From: Psychroflexus longus
GTDB taxonomy: Bacteria; Bacteroidota; Bacteroidia; Flavobacteriales; Flavobacteriaceae
NCBI RefSeq assembly: GCF_020164595.1
Contig: NZ_JAIQZE010000014.1
Span: 35,847 to 99,846, forward strand
Reading direction: 5' to 3'
Length of the DNA: 64,000 nt
Below the pieces are notes generated by a model. The model made no database searches, had not been told where the DNA came from, and saw nothing but the letters and a program-made list of their open reading frames with translations. Position numbers and translations under genes: made by a program. Below, piece after piece: positions 26,451 through 35,861 of this stretch. Each line of letters opens with the position of its first letter. Within the stretch, counting starts at the first letter, position 1.

Positions 26451-28343
26451 TTATTTGATCATTTTAAAGCTTCTTTCGACGAAATTTGTTAATTCTTCAC
26501 CCTTTAAAAGGTTCTGAGATAGCAATGCCAAGTCTAAAGATTGCTTGATTAAGCCTTCTTTTTTAGAACCCTCTTTAGCTTTCAGGATTTTTGAAATCAG
26601 TGGATTATTGGTATTAACGACCAAATTATACATTTCTGGCATATTACCCATTCCAAACATTCCGCCGCCACCTGTTTGCTGCATCTCCTTCATACGACGC
26701 ATGAACTCTGGCTGTGTAATCATAACTGGGGCAGAATCAGAGTCTAAAGCTTCAAGCTGGACTGTATATTTTTCTTTAGGCACTACAGTTTCAAAACTTG
26801 CTTTTACATTTTCTTTTTCTTCATCTGAAAGCTTAGAAACTTGTTCTGTTTCCTTTTTTATCAAGTTATCAACGTGATCACTATCTACTCTTACAAAAGA
26901 AACTTTTTGCTCATTTTCTTGTTCGAGTTTTTGAATCAAGTGAGAAACTATAGGAGAATTTAAGAGCAATACTTTATATCCCTTAGCTTCTGCCCTTTTG
27001 ATGTAACTGTGTTGTTCATCTTTATTTGAAGCATAAAGTACTACTAGCTTTCCTTCTTTATCTGTTTGTAATTCAGTGATGTTATTTTTTAACTCATCAA
27101 AAGTGTAATATTCATCTGAAGTCGTTGGATACAAGGCAAATTTTTGAGCTTTTTCAAAAAATTTGTCTTCAGACAACATTCCGTATTCGATCACAACTTT
27201 GATATCATTCCATTTCTTCTCGAAATCTTCTCTGTTGTTGGTGAATAACGAATTCAACTTGTCTGCTACTTTCCTAGTTATGTAACTAGATATTTTCTTC
27301 ACTGCACCATCTGCTTGCAAGTAGGATCTAGAAACATTCAAAGGAATGTCTGGAGAATCGATAACACCTTTCAGCATGGTTAAAAATTCCGGAACAATGC
27401 CTTCCACATTATCTGTTACAAAAACCTGATTCTGATAAAGCTGAATTTTATCCTTCTGTATAGACAAGTCATTTGTCAATTTAGGGAAATAAAGTATTCC
27501 TGTAAGATTAAATGGATAATCTACATTTAAGTGAATATGGAATAAAGGCTCTTCAAATTGAGTAGGATATAATTCTCTGTAAAAAGAGTTGTAGTCATCT
27601 TCTTCAAGTTCGGCAGGCTGTTTAGTCCATGCAGGATCTGGATTATTAATGATATTGTCAACCGTTACCTTTTTGGGTTCTTCGTCTTCTTTGGCATCTT
27701 CAGCCTTTGGAAGTTCCTTTTCCTTAGTTCCAAACTTGATAGGGATAGGCATAAACTTATTATACTTTATTAAAAGCTCGTTTATCCTATACTCTTCAAG
27801 AAATTCCTTTTCATCATCATTGATGTGAAGAATAATTTCAGTTCCACGATCTGTTTTATCAGATTCTTCTAAGGTAAACTGAGTAGTCCCTTCACAAGTC
27901 CAATGCGCTGCTGGTTCATCTTTCCAGGATTTAGTTTTTATCTCAACTTTGTTGGCAACCATAAAAGCTGAGTAAAAACCAAGTCCAAAGTGACCAATGA
28001 TGCCCGTCTCCTTAGCATCTGAATCTTTATATTTTTCCAAAAATTCTTCAGCACCAGAGAAAGCAACTTCGTTAATGTATTTTTCAACTTCGCCCTTTGT
28101 CATACCAACACCTTCATCTATAATGTGAAGAGTCTGGTTGTCTTTATCAATTTTTATTTCAATTTTAGGTTTACCTATATCGATTTTCGCTTCACCTATT
28201 CTTACCAAATGATTCATTTTAAGCGTTGCATCCGTTGCATTGGATATCAATTCTCTTAAAAATATTTCGTGATCGCTGTAAAGAAATTTTTTGATAAGTG
28301 GAAAGATGTTTTCCACTGAAACATTAATATTACCTGTAGCCAT
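26451..28343 (-). CDS. htpG: Molecular chaperone HtpG (bacterial Hsp90)
   Basis: The 630-residue protein is normal for HtpG. The GHKL ATPase domain shows ELISNATDATLKM, DEGVGMTKGE and GHFGLGFYSAFMV, which form the ATP pocket and lid. The middle domain includes LNVSRSYLQADGAVKKI. The C-terminal dimerisation region follows, with a glycine/methionine-rich stretch GGGGMFGMGNMPEMY before the end. It folds and remodels proteins in the cytoplasm under stress. It appears monocistronic, with a terminator after the stop. No heat-shock operator such as CIRCE was seen upstream. Confidence 0.97.
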   Translation of the reverse strand: MATGNINVSVENIFPLIKKFLYSDHEIFLRELISNATDATLKMNHLVRIGEAKIDIGKPKIEIKIDKDNQTLHIIDEGVGMTKGEVEKYINEVAFSGAEEFLEKYKDSDAKETGIIGHFGLGFYSAFMVANKVEIKTKSWKDEPAAHWTCEGTTQFTLEESDKTDRGTEIILHINDDEKEFLEEYRINELLIKYNKFMPIPIKFGTKEKELPKAEDAKEDEEPKKVTVDNIINNPDPAWTKQPAELEEDDYNSFYRELYPTQFEEPLFHIHLNVDYPFNLTGILYFPKLTNDLSIQKDKIQLYQNQVFVTDNVEGIVPEFLTMLKGVIDSPDIPLNVSRSYLQADGAVKKISSYITRKVADKLNSLFTNNREDFEKKWNDIKVVIEYGMLSEDKFFEKAQKFALYPTTSDEYYTFDELKNNITELQTDKEGKLVVLYASNKDEQHSYIKRAEAKGYKVLLLNSPIVSHLIQKLEQENEQKVSFVRVDSDHVDNLIKKETEQVSKLSDEEKENVKASFETVVPKEKYTVQLEALDSDSAPVMITQPEFMRRMKEMQQTGGGGMFGMGNMPEMYNLVVNTNNPLISKILKAKEGSKKEGLIKQSLDLALLSQNLLKGEELTNFVERSFKMIK

Positions 28344-28472
28344 AATTAAAATTTATTTACAACACTTATATCAAAGGAAATACCGTGTATCAGATTCTGA
28401 CAAACTGACAGAGCACAGCACATTTAACAAAAGATTTCGTTTAAAGTTGAAGTTTGAAGATTAAACAATAAT

Positions 28473-28480
28473 TATATTTG
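28473..28480 (+). promoter_or_regulatory. Promoter -7 element for TetR-like/UbiB-like pair
   Basis: TATATTTG matches TAnnTTTG and lies 17 bases before the ATG at 28498. A TTTG at 28453-28456 is the nearest upstream candidate but its spacing is short. Confidence 0.5.
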
Positions 28481-28497
28481 TATATAAAATTTTTACT

Positions 28498-29160
28498 ATG
28501 GCAACTAAACCTAAAACCGAAAAAAAATTATCCAAAATAGATATCATAACCTTTTACATGGATCACGTTTTGTTACATGAACATGTACCTAAATCGGTTT
28601 ATAAATTTGCTAAAGATCATAAATTTGAAGAGAAGAATTTTTATAAATATTTCGGAAATTTTGACGCTTTAAGAGAAGGAATTTGGGAAACCTTTTTTCA
28701 GAATGCGCACTCATTAATGTCGAATAATGAAGAGGTTGCAAATTATGGTAGCAGAGAAAAAATGCTCACTTTCTTTTACACTTTTTTTGAAATTCTTTCT
28801 GCCAACAGAAGTTATGTTCTTTATGTATTGAATGAACATGGCGACCAGATGAAAAATATGAAGCAGCTCAAAGGGCTTCGTAAACATATTAAATCTTTTG
28901 CAAAAGACTTGATTGAAGATGATAATGATGAAAAAGCGTATTCATTTTTGAAGCGAAATGAAAATATCTATTCTGAAGGTGCCTGGATACAGTTTTTGTT
29001 TTTACTTAAATTCTGGAAAGATGACTCATCACCAGATTTTGAAAAAACAGATGTAGCCATTGAAAAATCAGTCAATACCATTTTTGATGTTTTTGACAAC
29101 ACACCCCTAGAGAAAGTTTTCGATTTTGGAAAATTTCTTTACAAAGAAACAATGAAATAA
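28498..29160 (+). CDS. TetR-family-like regulator
   Basis: The 220-residue protein has an N-terminal helix-turn-helix region (VPKSVYKFAKDHKFEEKNFYKYFGNFDALREGIW, about residues 30-65), whose final YxxFxxxxxL pattern is the TetR recognition-helix ending. The C-terminal helical domain is of ligand-binding type. The DNA-binding helix is more diverged than in typical TetR proteins. It is followed after 3 bases by the UbiB-like kinase gene, so the two are cotranscribed. Regulation of that neighbour or of itself is inference. Confidence 0.75.
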   Translation: MATKPKTEKKLSKIDIITFYMDHVLLHEHVPKSVYKFAKDHKFEEKNFYKYFGNFDALREGIWETFFQNAHSLMSNNEEVANYGSREKMLTFFYTFFEILSANRSYVLYVLNEHGDQMKNMKQLKGLRKHIKSFAKDLIEDDNDEKAYSFLKRNENIYSEGAWIQFLFLLKFWKDDSSPDFEKTDVAIEKSVNTIFDVFDNTPLEKVFDFGKFLYKETMK

Positions 29161-29163
29161 TAC

Positions 29164-30471
29164 ATGAAGACAATTGATAAAATTCCAACTGGAAAATTTA
29201 GTAGAACCTCAAAATTAATTGGAACAGGAACTAAAGTTGGTGCTAACTATTTAAAATACTATTCAAAAAAAGCTTTTAATCCTGAGTTAACCAGAGATAG
29301 CTTAGATGAAGATAACGCATCTGATATTTATGATGGGCTTAAAAACCTAAAGGGAAGTGCCCTAAAGGTTGCGCAGATGCTTTCCATGGAGAAAAGCTTA
29401 TTACCAAACGCTTATGTTGAAAAATTTAGTTTGGCTCAATTTAGTGTTCCACCATTATCGGCTCCATTGGTGAGAAAAACCTTTAAAAAATATAACGGAA
29501 AATATCCTGAGGAGATTTTTGACAAATTCACATCAGAATCTGTAAACGCTGCAAGTATAGGTCAAGTCCACAGAGCAGAAAAAGACGGAAATAAATACGC
29601 TATCAAAATTCAGTATCCCGGTGTTGCGGATAGCATAAGTTCGGATCTAGCAATGGTCAAACCAGTTGCAACTAGAATGTTTAATCTGAAGGGAAAAGAT
29701 TCTGAAAAATACTTCAAAGAAATTGAAGATAAACTGGTAGAAGAAACAGATTACATACTTGAGGTTGAGCAAAGCAAGCGCATTTCTGAAGCGTGTGGTA
29801 TGATTCCAAACTTGAAATTTCCTAAATATTACGAAAATTTTTCCAGCGAGAGAATCATAACGATGGATTGGATGGAAGGGAAACATTTAAGTGAGTTTGT
29901 AAAGCAAGATTTTTCTGAAGAAGTAGGAAATGAAATTGGTCAAACTCTTTGGAACTTCTATATGTTCCAATTCCACAAGTTAAAAGAAGTACATGCCGAC
30001 CCTCATCCAGGTAACTTCTTAATTGATAAGGATTACAACCTTATCGCTATTGATTTTGGTTGTATTAAAAACATTCCGGATCAATTTTATACACCTTATT
30101 TCGAATTAGCAGTTCCTAAGAACATAAATGATCCTAATTTTTTTCTAAAGAAATTGAGAGAATTGGAAATCATAAGGCCAGATGACACTGAAAAGGAAAT
30201 TAAATATTTCTCAGCGCTTTTCCATGAAATGCTTAGCCTGTTTACAAGTCCTTTTCACCAAGAAACTTTTGACTTTGGAAGTGAAGAATTTTGGAATCAA
30301 ATTTCTGGATTGAGTGAAAAGTATAGTAGTGACAAAGAATTAAGAAAGATGAATGGTAACCGAGGAAGTCAACACTTCCTTTATATCAATAGGACATTCT
30401 TCGGGCTTTTTAATCTGCTTCATGATCTAAAAGCTAAAGTTGACATCAACGATTACAAGAAATACATGTAA
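29164..30471 (+). CDS. AarF/UbiB/ABC1-family atypical kinase
   Basis: The 435-residue protein has the family's features: the Ala-rich loop AASIGQVHRAE, the nucleotide lysine in YAIKIQYPG, the metal/catalytic segment HADPHPGNFLID and DFGCIKNIP. The normally invariant KxGQ signature reads KVAQ here (about residue 69), with alanine in place of glycine. UbiB-type proteins support quinone biosynthesis or lipid transport and act more as ATPases than protein kinases. No quinone gene is nearby; the partner is the TetR-like gene 3 bases upstream. Confidence 0.85.
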   Translation: MKTIDKIPTGKFSRTSKLIGTGTKVGANYLKYYSKKAFNPELTRDSLDEDNASDIYDGLKNLKGSALKVAQMLSMEKSLLPNAYVEKFSLAQFSVPPLSAPLVRKTFKKYNGKYPEEIFDKFTSESVNAASIGQVHRAEKDGNKYAIKIQYPGVADSISSDLAMVKPVATRMFNLKGKDSEKYFKEIEDKLVEETDYILEVEQSKRISEACGMIPNLKFPKYYENFSSERIITMDWMEGKHLSEFVKQDFSEEVGNEIGQTLWNFYMFQFHKLKEVHADPHPGNFLIDKDYNLIAIDFGCIKNIPDQFYTPYFELAVPKNINDPNFFLKKLRELEIIRPDDTEKEIKYFSALFHEMLSLFTSPFHQETFDFGSEEFWNQISGLSEKYSSDKELRKMNGNRGSQHFLYINRTFFGLFNLLHDLKAKVDINDYKKYM

Positions 30472-30501
30472 GATATTCAAGATTATTGGTTAGGTTGGTT
30501 G

Positions 30502-30540
30502 GAAAACGCTCTTTGAAACTTAGTAAAAGAGCGTTTTCTT
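30502..30540 (+). terminator. Terminator after UbiB-like gene
   Basis: Perfect 13-base stem GAAAACGCTCTTT / AAAGAGCGTTTTC with an 11-base loop, 30 bases past the stop, followed by TT. Confidence 0.8.
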
Positions 30541-30603
30541 TTGCTTTAAAGATTACGAAATAAGCGATAATACGTATCTTGCATTGTTAAATAATTAAAA
30601 AAT

Positions 30604-31608
30604 ATGTATCAATCAAAAATAATAGGTTTAGGAAAATATGTTCCTGATAATATAGTTACTAACGATGATTTGAGTAAACTCATGGATACTTCAAATGAGT
30701 GGATCCAGGAAAGAACAGGAATACAGGAAAGAAGACACATCAAAAAAGGAGATGGAAATTCAACAGCTATAATGGGGCTGAAGGCTGCTAAGCAAGCTAT
30801 TGATAGAGCAGAAATCAATAAAGATGAAATAGATCTTATTGTATTTGCCACGCTTAGTCCAGACTACTATTTCCCTGGGTGTGGAGTTCAAATTCAAGAG
30901 AAACTAGGTATCAAAACTTGTCCAGCATTGGATGTCAGAAATCAATGCAGCGGTTTTGTTTACGGGATATCTGTTGCAGATCAATTCATTAAAACAGGAA
31001 TGTATAAAAATGTTTTAGTCATAGGAAGTGAAAATCACAGTGGAGGTTTAGACATGACCAATCGAAGCAGACATGTCTCTGTCATATTTGGTGATGGTGC
31101 CGGAGCTGCAGTTTTAACAAGAAGCGATGATGAATCTGGGATTTTATCCACGCATTTACATTCTCAGGGAGAGTACATAGATGAACTTTCTTTAAGAGGA
31201 CCCTCAACAGAAAAATGGGTGCCAGAAATTATTGCTGAGAATCCACAAGAAGATATTCCCTACTATCCGAAGATGAATGGACAACTTGTATTCAAAAATG
31301 CAGTGGTAAGATTTTCAGAAGTCATTAATGAAGGTTTAGATTTCAATGGATTGAAGAAAGAAAACATCGACATGTTCATTCCCCATCAGGCTAACTTAAG
31401 AATCTCTCAATTTATTCAAAAGAAATTAGGCTTAGAGGATACCCAAGTTCATAATAACATTCAAAAGTACGGAAACACCACAGCTGCCTCTATTCCAATT
31501 GCACTGACAGAAGCCTGGGAAAAAGGAAAAATCAAAAAAGGCGACTTGGTGGTTCTTGCTGCTTTTGGAAGTGGTTTCACATGGGGAAGTGTTATCATAC
31601 GCTGGTAG
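30604..31608 (+). CDS. 3-oxoacyl-ACP synthase III family protein (FabH-like)
   Basis: The 334-residue condensing enzyme has the full KAS III triad: Cys115 (NQCSGFVYG), His261 (PHQANLRI) and Asn291 (YGNTTAASIPI), plus the C-terminal FGSGFTWGSVIIRW. KAS III starts fatty acid synthesis by condensing acetyl- or branched acyl-CoA with malonyl-ACP. Flavobacteria often carry several FabH paralogues, and this one stands outside the usual plsX-fabH context, so it may make a particular primer or act in another ketide or lipid pathway. It is monocistronic, flanked by two terminators. Confidence 0.9.
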   Translation: MYQSKIIGLGKYVPDNIVTNDDLSKLMDTSNEWIQERTGIQERRHIKKGDGNSTAIMGLKAAKQAIDRAEINKDEIDLIVFATLSPDYYFPGCGVQIQEKLGIKTCPALDVRNQCSGFVYGISVADQFIKTGMYKNVLVIGSENHSGGLDMTNRSRHVSVIFGDGAGAAVLTRSDDESGILSTHLHSQGEYIDELSLRGPSTEKWVPEIIAENPQEDIPYYPKMNGQLVFKNAVVRFSEVINEGLDFNGLKKENIDMFIPHQANLRISQFIQKKLGLEDTQVHNNIQKYGNTTAASIPIALTEAWEKGKIKKGDLVVLAAFGSGFTWGSVIIRW

Positions 31609-31636
31609 AGATTTATTAAAAACTTTTATTTAGACC

Positions 31637-31678
31637 AAAAAAAGGTCCTGTGAATACTATTCACAGGACCTTTTTTTT
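31637..31678. terminator. Bidirectional terminator between fabH-like gene and secDF
   Basis: Stem GGTCCTGTGA / TCACAGGACC extended by A and T tracts on both sides, lying between two convergent genes. Confidence 0.92.
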
Positions 31679-31694
31679 AACTATAAATTGATGC

Positions 31695-34600
31695 TTACAT
31701 CTTAAGCTTATCTTTTTGTTCAACGTCTTCAGGCTTTTTATCAGCTAGATCAATACCTTTTTTCTTAACAGAATCAAACATAACTGGTGTAGCAATAAAG
31801 ACAGAAGAATAAGTACCTACAATTACCCCAATGATAAGGGCAAACATAAATCCTCTTATGCTATCACCTCCGAAGATAAATATAGCTACCAATACAACAA
31901 GAGTTGTCAAAGAGGTGTTGATTGTTCTACTTATCGTTGAACTTACAGCCAGGTTGATTAGTTTATCCATTTTCCAGGTTGGATGCTCGTTGAAGAACTC
32001 ACGAATTCTATCAAACACAACAACCGTATCGTTTAAGGAATAACCAATTACAGTGAGGATCGCTGCTATAAATGCTTGATCAATCTCTAAACTGAATGGT
32101 AATACATTATATAATAGAGAGAATAAGCCTAAGACTATTATAACATCATGGATGACTGCGGCTACTGCACCAAGGGAGAATTGCCATCTTCTAAATCTTA
32201 TAAGAATATATAGGAATACTACTATGAGTGATCCTATAATGGCATAATAAGAAGCAGTTTTAATATCATCTGCGATAGTTGGCCCAACTTTCATTGAAGA
32301 CATTATCCCGAATTTTTCGTTGGAACTGTTATCGCCAATTTTAAATTCATCTATTGTAATTCCACTAGGCAAATACTCTTTTAAGCCATTGAATAAAATA
32401 TTTTGAATCTCGTCATCAATGCCTGTTCCTTCTTCTTCAATTTTGAAGTTGGTAGTAATTTTTAATTGACTAGAAGCACCGTATGTTTTTGCCTCAACAC
32501 TTTGCAGTTCCTGAATTAAATTGGATTCAATTTCTGAAGGATTAACCGGCTGATCAAATCTTACTGTGTAGGTTCTACCACCTACAAAATCAACACCTTG
32601 ATTAAGACCCTTGGTAACTAATGATCCAACACTTATCAGGATAGCAATTGCTGAAATGATGTAAGCTACTTTTCTTTTCTTCAAGAAATTTATATCAACA
32701 TTTTGGAACCAATTTTTAGTTAAGCTAGTAGAGAATGGCAAGGATTTTCCTTTTTTACCACCTCCAGCAATGAATAAACGAGTTAAGAATATTGCGCAAA
32801 ATAAAGAGGTTACAATACCTATAAGTAAAGTGGTTGCAAAACCTTTAATTGGACCCGTCCCAAAGGTTAATAAGATTAAACCGGTAAGACCTGTAGTGAT
32901 GTTCGCATCAAGAATGGAGGATAATGCATTTCTAAAACCGTCGCTGATGGCTTCGGCTTGTGTTTTACCTTTGGCTATTTCTTCTCTGATTCTTTCGAAA
33001 ATAAGGACATTCGCATCTACCGACATACCAATGGTAAGCACGATACCTGCAATACCAGGTAATGTAAGTACAGCTCCAAGTCCTGATAAAACCCCGAATA
33101 TGAATAAAATATTTACTACTAACGCAATGTCAGCATACAAACCAGCTTTACCGTAGTAAAAGATCATATATAATAAAACGAATATTAGAGCGATAGCAAA
33201 TGAAAGTATACCACTATCAATTGCTTCCTGGCCTAAAGAAGGACCTACGATTTCGCTTTGAACAATATCAGCTGAAGCAGGTAATTTACCAGCTCTTAAA
33301 ACATTCGCTAAATCTTGTGCTTCTTCAATAGTAAATTGTCCAGTAATTTCACTCCTTCCTCCGGAGATAGCTCCACTAGAAACACCAGGAGCAGAATAAA
33401 CAATGTTATCCAATACAATAGCGATTTGAGTACCTTGGGCTGAAGCTTTACCGGTCATATCTTCCCAGATTTTGGCTCCACGACCATCCATTTGCATACT
33501 CACAGCAACTCTACCTACTTGATCATAAGTTTGCTGAGCATCAGTAACAACTGCCCCACTCAAAGGTGGATCATCGTTACTATTCCCTTTCAATGCGTAT
33601 AATTCAATGACTTCAGAGTCTTTAGGTGGCTTTCCCCATGCAAATTCCGCATATCTTTTATCTGAAGGTAATTGTGATTTTACCTGAGGCATAGATAAAT
33701 ATGAATTCACCTTAGCAGTATCTTTAATCGCAAAATAAGCAATGACTGGACCTTGTGGCTGACCTGCAGACTGGACTAAACTAAGAAGCGGATTTGATTT
33801 TGTAAAATCTTCATCAGTATCATCTTCTGTGGAAAGTAACCTTTCTAAATCATCTTCATCTGTAGTTTCTTGACCTTCTTCTGAAGTTTGCGCTTGGTCT
33901 TCTTCAGACTTAGCGTCTTCTGCTTTCATGTTCTCAGCAACGATTGCATCTGCAGTCACTAAAAAGTCAGAAAGCTCATTGGCTTTATACACTTCCCAAA
34001 ATTCAAGCTGAGCAGTGCTTTGTAGAAGATTTTGAATTCGGCTTATGTCCTTTGCGCCAGGCAATTCAATAAGAATCCTCCCAGATTCACCTAAACGTTG
34101 AATGTTTGGTTGCGTTACACCAAACTTGTCGATACGCTCTCTTAAAACTTCAAATGCTGAAGTAACGCTTTCGTCGATTTTTCTATTGATGATTGGCCTA
34201 ACCTGACTGTTAGTCATATCGAAGCTAATTTCATCTGCAAGTGCTTTAGTTCCAAAGATATCTGGTGAGGCCAGCTTTGCGCCCTCGATGTTATCAAAAG
34301 CTTCAAAAAACAATTCTAAATAGCTATCTTGACTGTTTTTCCTGGCTTCTTGAGCATCTCTTAAAGCTTGATTGAAAGCAGGGTCTTTTGAATCATTAGC
34401 AAGACCTTTTAAAAGATCCTGAACAGATATTTGAAGTATTACATTAATACCACCCTTCAAATCCAAGCCCTTGTTAAGCTCTTTATCTTTGGAGGTATTG
34501 TAAGTAATACCAGCAAAAATCGGCTCATTACCAATAGAGTCAAGGTATTTATCTACGATAACTGCTCGCTTTTCAGTGAAGTTTTCTTCACCTTCAGAAA

Positions 34601-34727
34601 TTTGTCTTTCTGCAAAAGCTTCTGCTTTTTCTTCAACATTGTTAGCTATGAACGTAAATGACAATTGGTAAATACTTACCAAACCAAATAGGATAGCAAA
34701 TAGCTTTATGAGTCCTTTATTCTGCAT
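31695..34727 (-). CDS. secDF: Protein translocase SecDF, fused
   Basis: The 1010-residue protein joins SecD (about residues 1-640) and SecF (about 670-990) in one chain with twelve predicted membrane helices. SecDF uses the proton gradient to pull secreted proteins out of the SecYEG channel. Conserved segments include DLKGGINVILQI, the SecD helix LTIGMSVDANVLIFERIREE and the SecF helix TVIGYSLNDTVVVFDRIRE. An acidic low-complexity insert of about 40 residues lies in the first periplasmic domain near residues 270-310. It is transcribed alone from a promoter with TTG-N20-TATATTTG. Confidence 0.96.
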   Translation of the reverse strand: MQNKGLIKLFAILFGLVSIYQLSFTFIANNVEEKAEAFAERQISEGEENFTEKRAVIVDKYLDSIGNEPIFAGITYNTSKDKELNKGLDLKGGINVILQISVQDLLKGLANDSKDPAFNQALRDAQEARKNSQDSYLELFFEAFDNIEGAKLASPDIFGTKALADEISFDMTNSQVRPIINRKIDESVTSAFEVLRERIDKFGVTQPNIQRLGESGRILIELPGAKDISRIQNLLQSTAQLEFWEVYKANELSDFLVTADAIVAENMKAEDAKSEEDQAQTSEEGQETTDEDDLERLLSTEDDTDEDFTKSNPLLSLVQSAGQPQGPVIAYFAIKDTAKVNSYLSMPQVKSQLPSDKRYAEFAWGKPPKDSEVIELYALKGNSNDDPPLSGAVVTDAQQTYDQVGRVAVSMQMDGRGAKIWEDMTGKASAQGTQIAIVLDNIVYSAPGVSSGAISGGRSEITGQFTIEEAQDLANVLRAGKLPASADIVQSEIVGPSLGQEAIDSGILSFAIALIFVLLYMIFYYGKAGLYADIALVVNILFIFGVLSGLGAVLTLPGIAGIVLTIGMSVDANVLIFERIREEIAKGKTQAEAISDGFRNALSSILDANITTGLTGLILLTFGTGPIKGFATTLLIGIVTSLFCAIFLTRLFIAGGGKKGKSLPFSTSLTKNWFQNVDINFLKKRKVAYIISAIAILISVGSLVTKGLNQGVDFVGGRTYTVRFDQPVNPSEIESNLIQELQSVEAKTYGASSQLKITTNFKIEEEGTGIDDEIQNILFNGLKEYLPSGITIDEFKIGDNSSNEKFGIMSSMKVGPTIADDIKTASYYAIIGSLIVVFLYILIRFRRWQFSLGAVAAVIHDVIIVLGLFSLLYNVLPFSLEIDQAFIAAILTVIGYSLNDTVVVFDRIREFFNEHPTWKMDKLINLAVSSTISRTINTSLTTLVVLVAIFIFGGDSIRGFMFALIIGVIVGTYSSVFIATPVMFDSVKKKGIDLADKKPEDVEQKDKLKM

Positions 34728-34759
34728 TTTTAAATTATTAGTGCTGTTATAAAATCAGG

Positions 34760-34790
34760 CAAATATAGGTTTTCGATATAGAAATGGCAA
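34760..34790 (-). promoter_or_regulatory. Promoter of secDF
   Basis: On the minus strand TTG (34788-34790), 20 bases, TATATTTG (34760-34767). The ATG is at 34727. Confidence 0.6.
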
Positions 34791-34859
34791 TTTTTTTATT
34801 AAAGATAATTTTAACTTTTGAAAGCCTATTTTACCCCTTAAAAAGGTACTTGTGATTCA

Positions 34860-34898
34860 AAAAAACAGACCCGACAAATGTCGGGTCTGTTTTTTTTT
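34860..34898 (-). terminator. Terminator after mdh
   Basis: Eleven-base stem ACAGACCCGAC / GTCGGGTCTGT with a 4-base loop and A/T tracts on both sides; it ends the gyrB-DUF6588-mdh unit. Confidence 0.92.
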
Positions 34899-34912
34899 AT
34901 AAAAGTTTGAAA

Positions 34913-35836
34913 CTATTCCAAAAGACCATTTGTCTTTCTTACTGCTTCTGCACTTTCTTTTAGTTTTGCTTTTTCTTCATCGTTAAGATCGATGTCTACA
35001 ATCTTTTCGATTCCATTTTTACCAATGATAACTGGAACTCCAATACATATATCATTAAGTCCGTATTCACCCTCTAAAAGCGAAGAACATGGGAACATTT
35101 TTTTCTGATCACAAGCTATGGATTGAACTAAAGAAGAAACCGCAGCTCCTGGTGCATACCAAGCGCTTGTTCCAAGTAATTTCGTTAAAGTTGCACCTCC
35201 TACCTTAGTATCTTCAGACACTTGAGAAAGTCTTTCTTCAGAAAGAAATTCTGTCACTCTTACACTATTACGTGTTGCTAAACGAGTTAAAGGTAACATT
35301 CCTGTATCACTATGACCACCGATGACCATACCATCCACATCAGATGCTGGACATTCTAAAGCTTCGCTTAGTCTATATTTAAACCTAGCACTATCTAAAG
35401 CACCACCCATTCCTATAATTCTGTTTTTAGGCAGATTCAATTCTTTGTGAGCTAGGTATGTCATCGTATCCATTGGGTTACTCACGACGATTATAGTAAC
35501 GTCTGGTGAATGTTTTACCAATTGTGACGCGACATCTTTTACGATACCAGCGTTGATTCCGATAAGTTCTTCTCTTGTCATTCCTGGTTTCCTAGGAATA
35601 CCAGAGGTAATTACTGCAACTTGAGAATCTTTAGTCTTGGAATAGTCTCCTGTTGTTCCTGTAATTGTTGTATCAAAACCGTTAAGTGTTGCTGTTTGCA
35701 TCAAGTCCATCGCCTTTCCTTCTGCATAACCTTCTTTAATATCTAAAAGAACGACTTCTGAAGCAAAATCTTTAATTGCTATATACTCTGCACAACTAGC
35801 ACCTACGGCACCAGCACCTACTACTGTAATTTTCAT
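34913..35836 (-). CDS. mdh: Malate dehydrogenase
   Basis: The 307-residue protein is of the LDH-like MDH group. The NAD-binding glycine motif is GAGAVGASCAEY, the catalytic histidine is in GGHSDTGM, and substrate arginines are in GIPRKPGMTREE and MGGALDSARFKYRL. The arginine in the first loop (PRKPGMTR) marks a malate rather than lactate enzyme. It oxidises malate to oxaloacetate in the TCA cycle, working with aconitase at 3812-6079. It lies 25 bases after the DUF6588 gene in an apparent operon with gyrB. Confidence 0.96.
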   Translation of the reverse strand: MKITVVGAGAVGASCAEYIAIKDFASEVVLLDIKEGYAEGKAMDLMQTATLNGFDTTITGTTGDYSKTKDSQVAVITSGIPRKPGMTREELIGINAGIVKDVASQLVKHSPDVTIIVVSNPMDTMTYLAHKELNLPKNRIIGMGGALDSARFKYRLSEALECPASDVDGMVIGGHSDTGMLPLTRLATRNSVRVTEFLSEERLSQVSEDTKVGGATLTKLLGTSAWYAPGAAVSSLVQSIACDQKKMFPCSSLLEGEYGLNDICIGVPVIIGKNGIEKIVDIDLNDEEKAKLKESAEAVRKTNGLLE

Positions 35837-35861
35837 CTTAAATTTATTTTATAATTAATAT

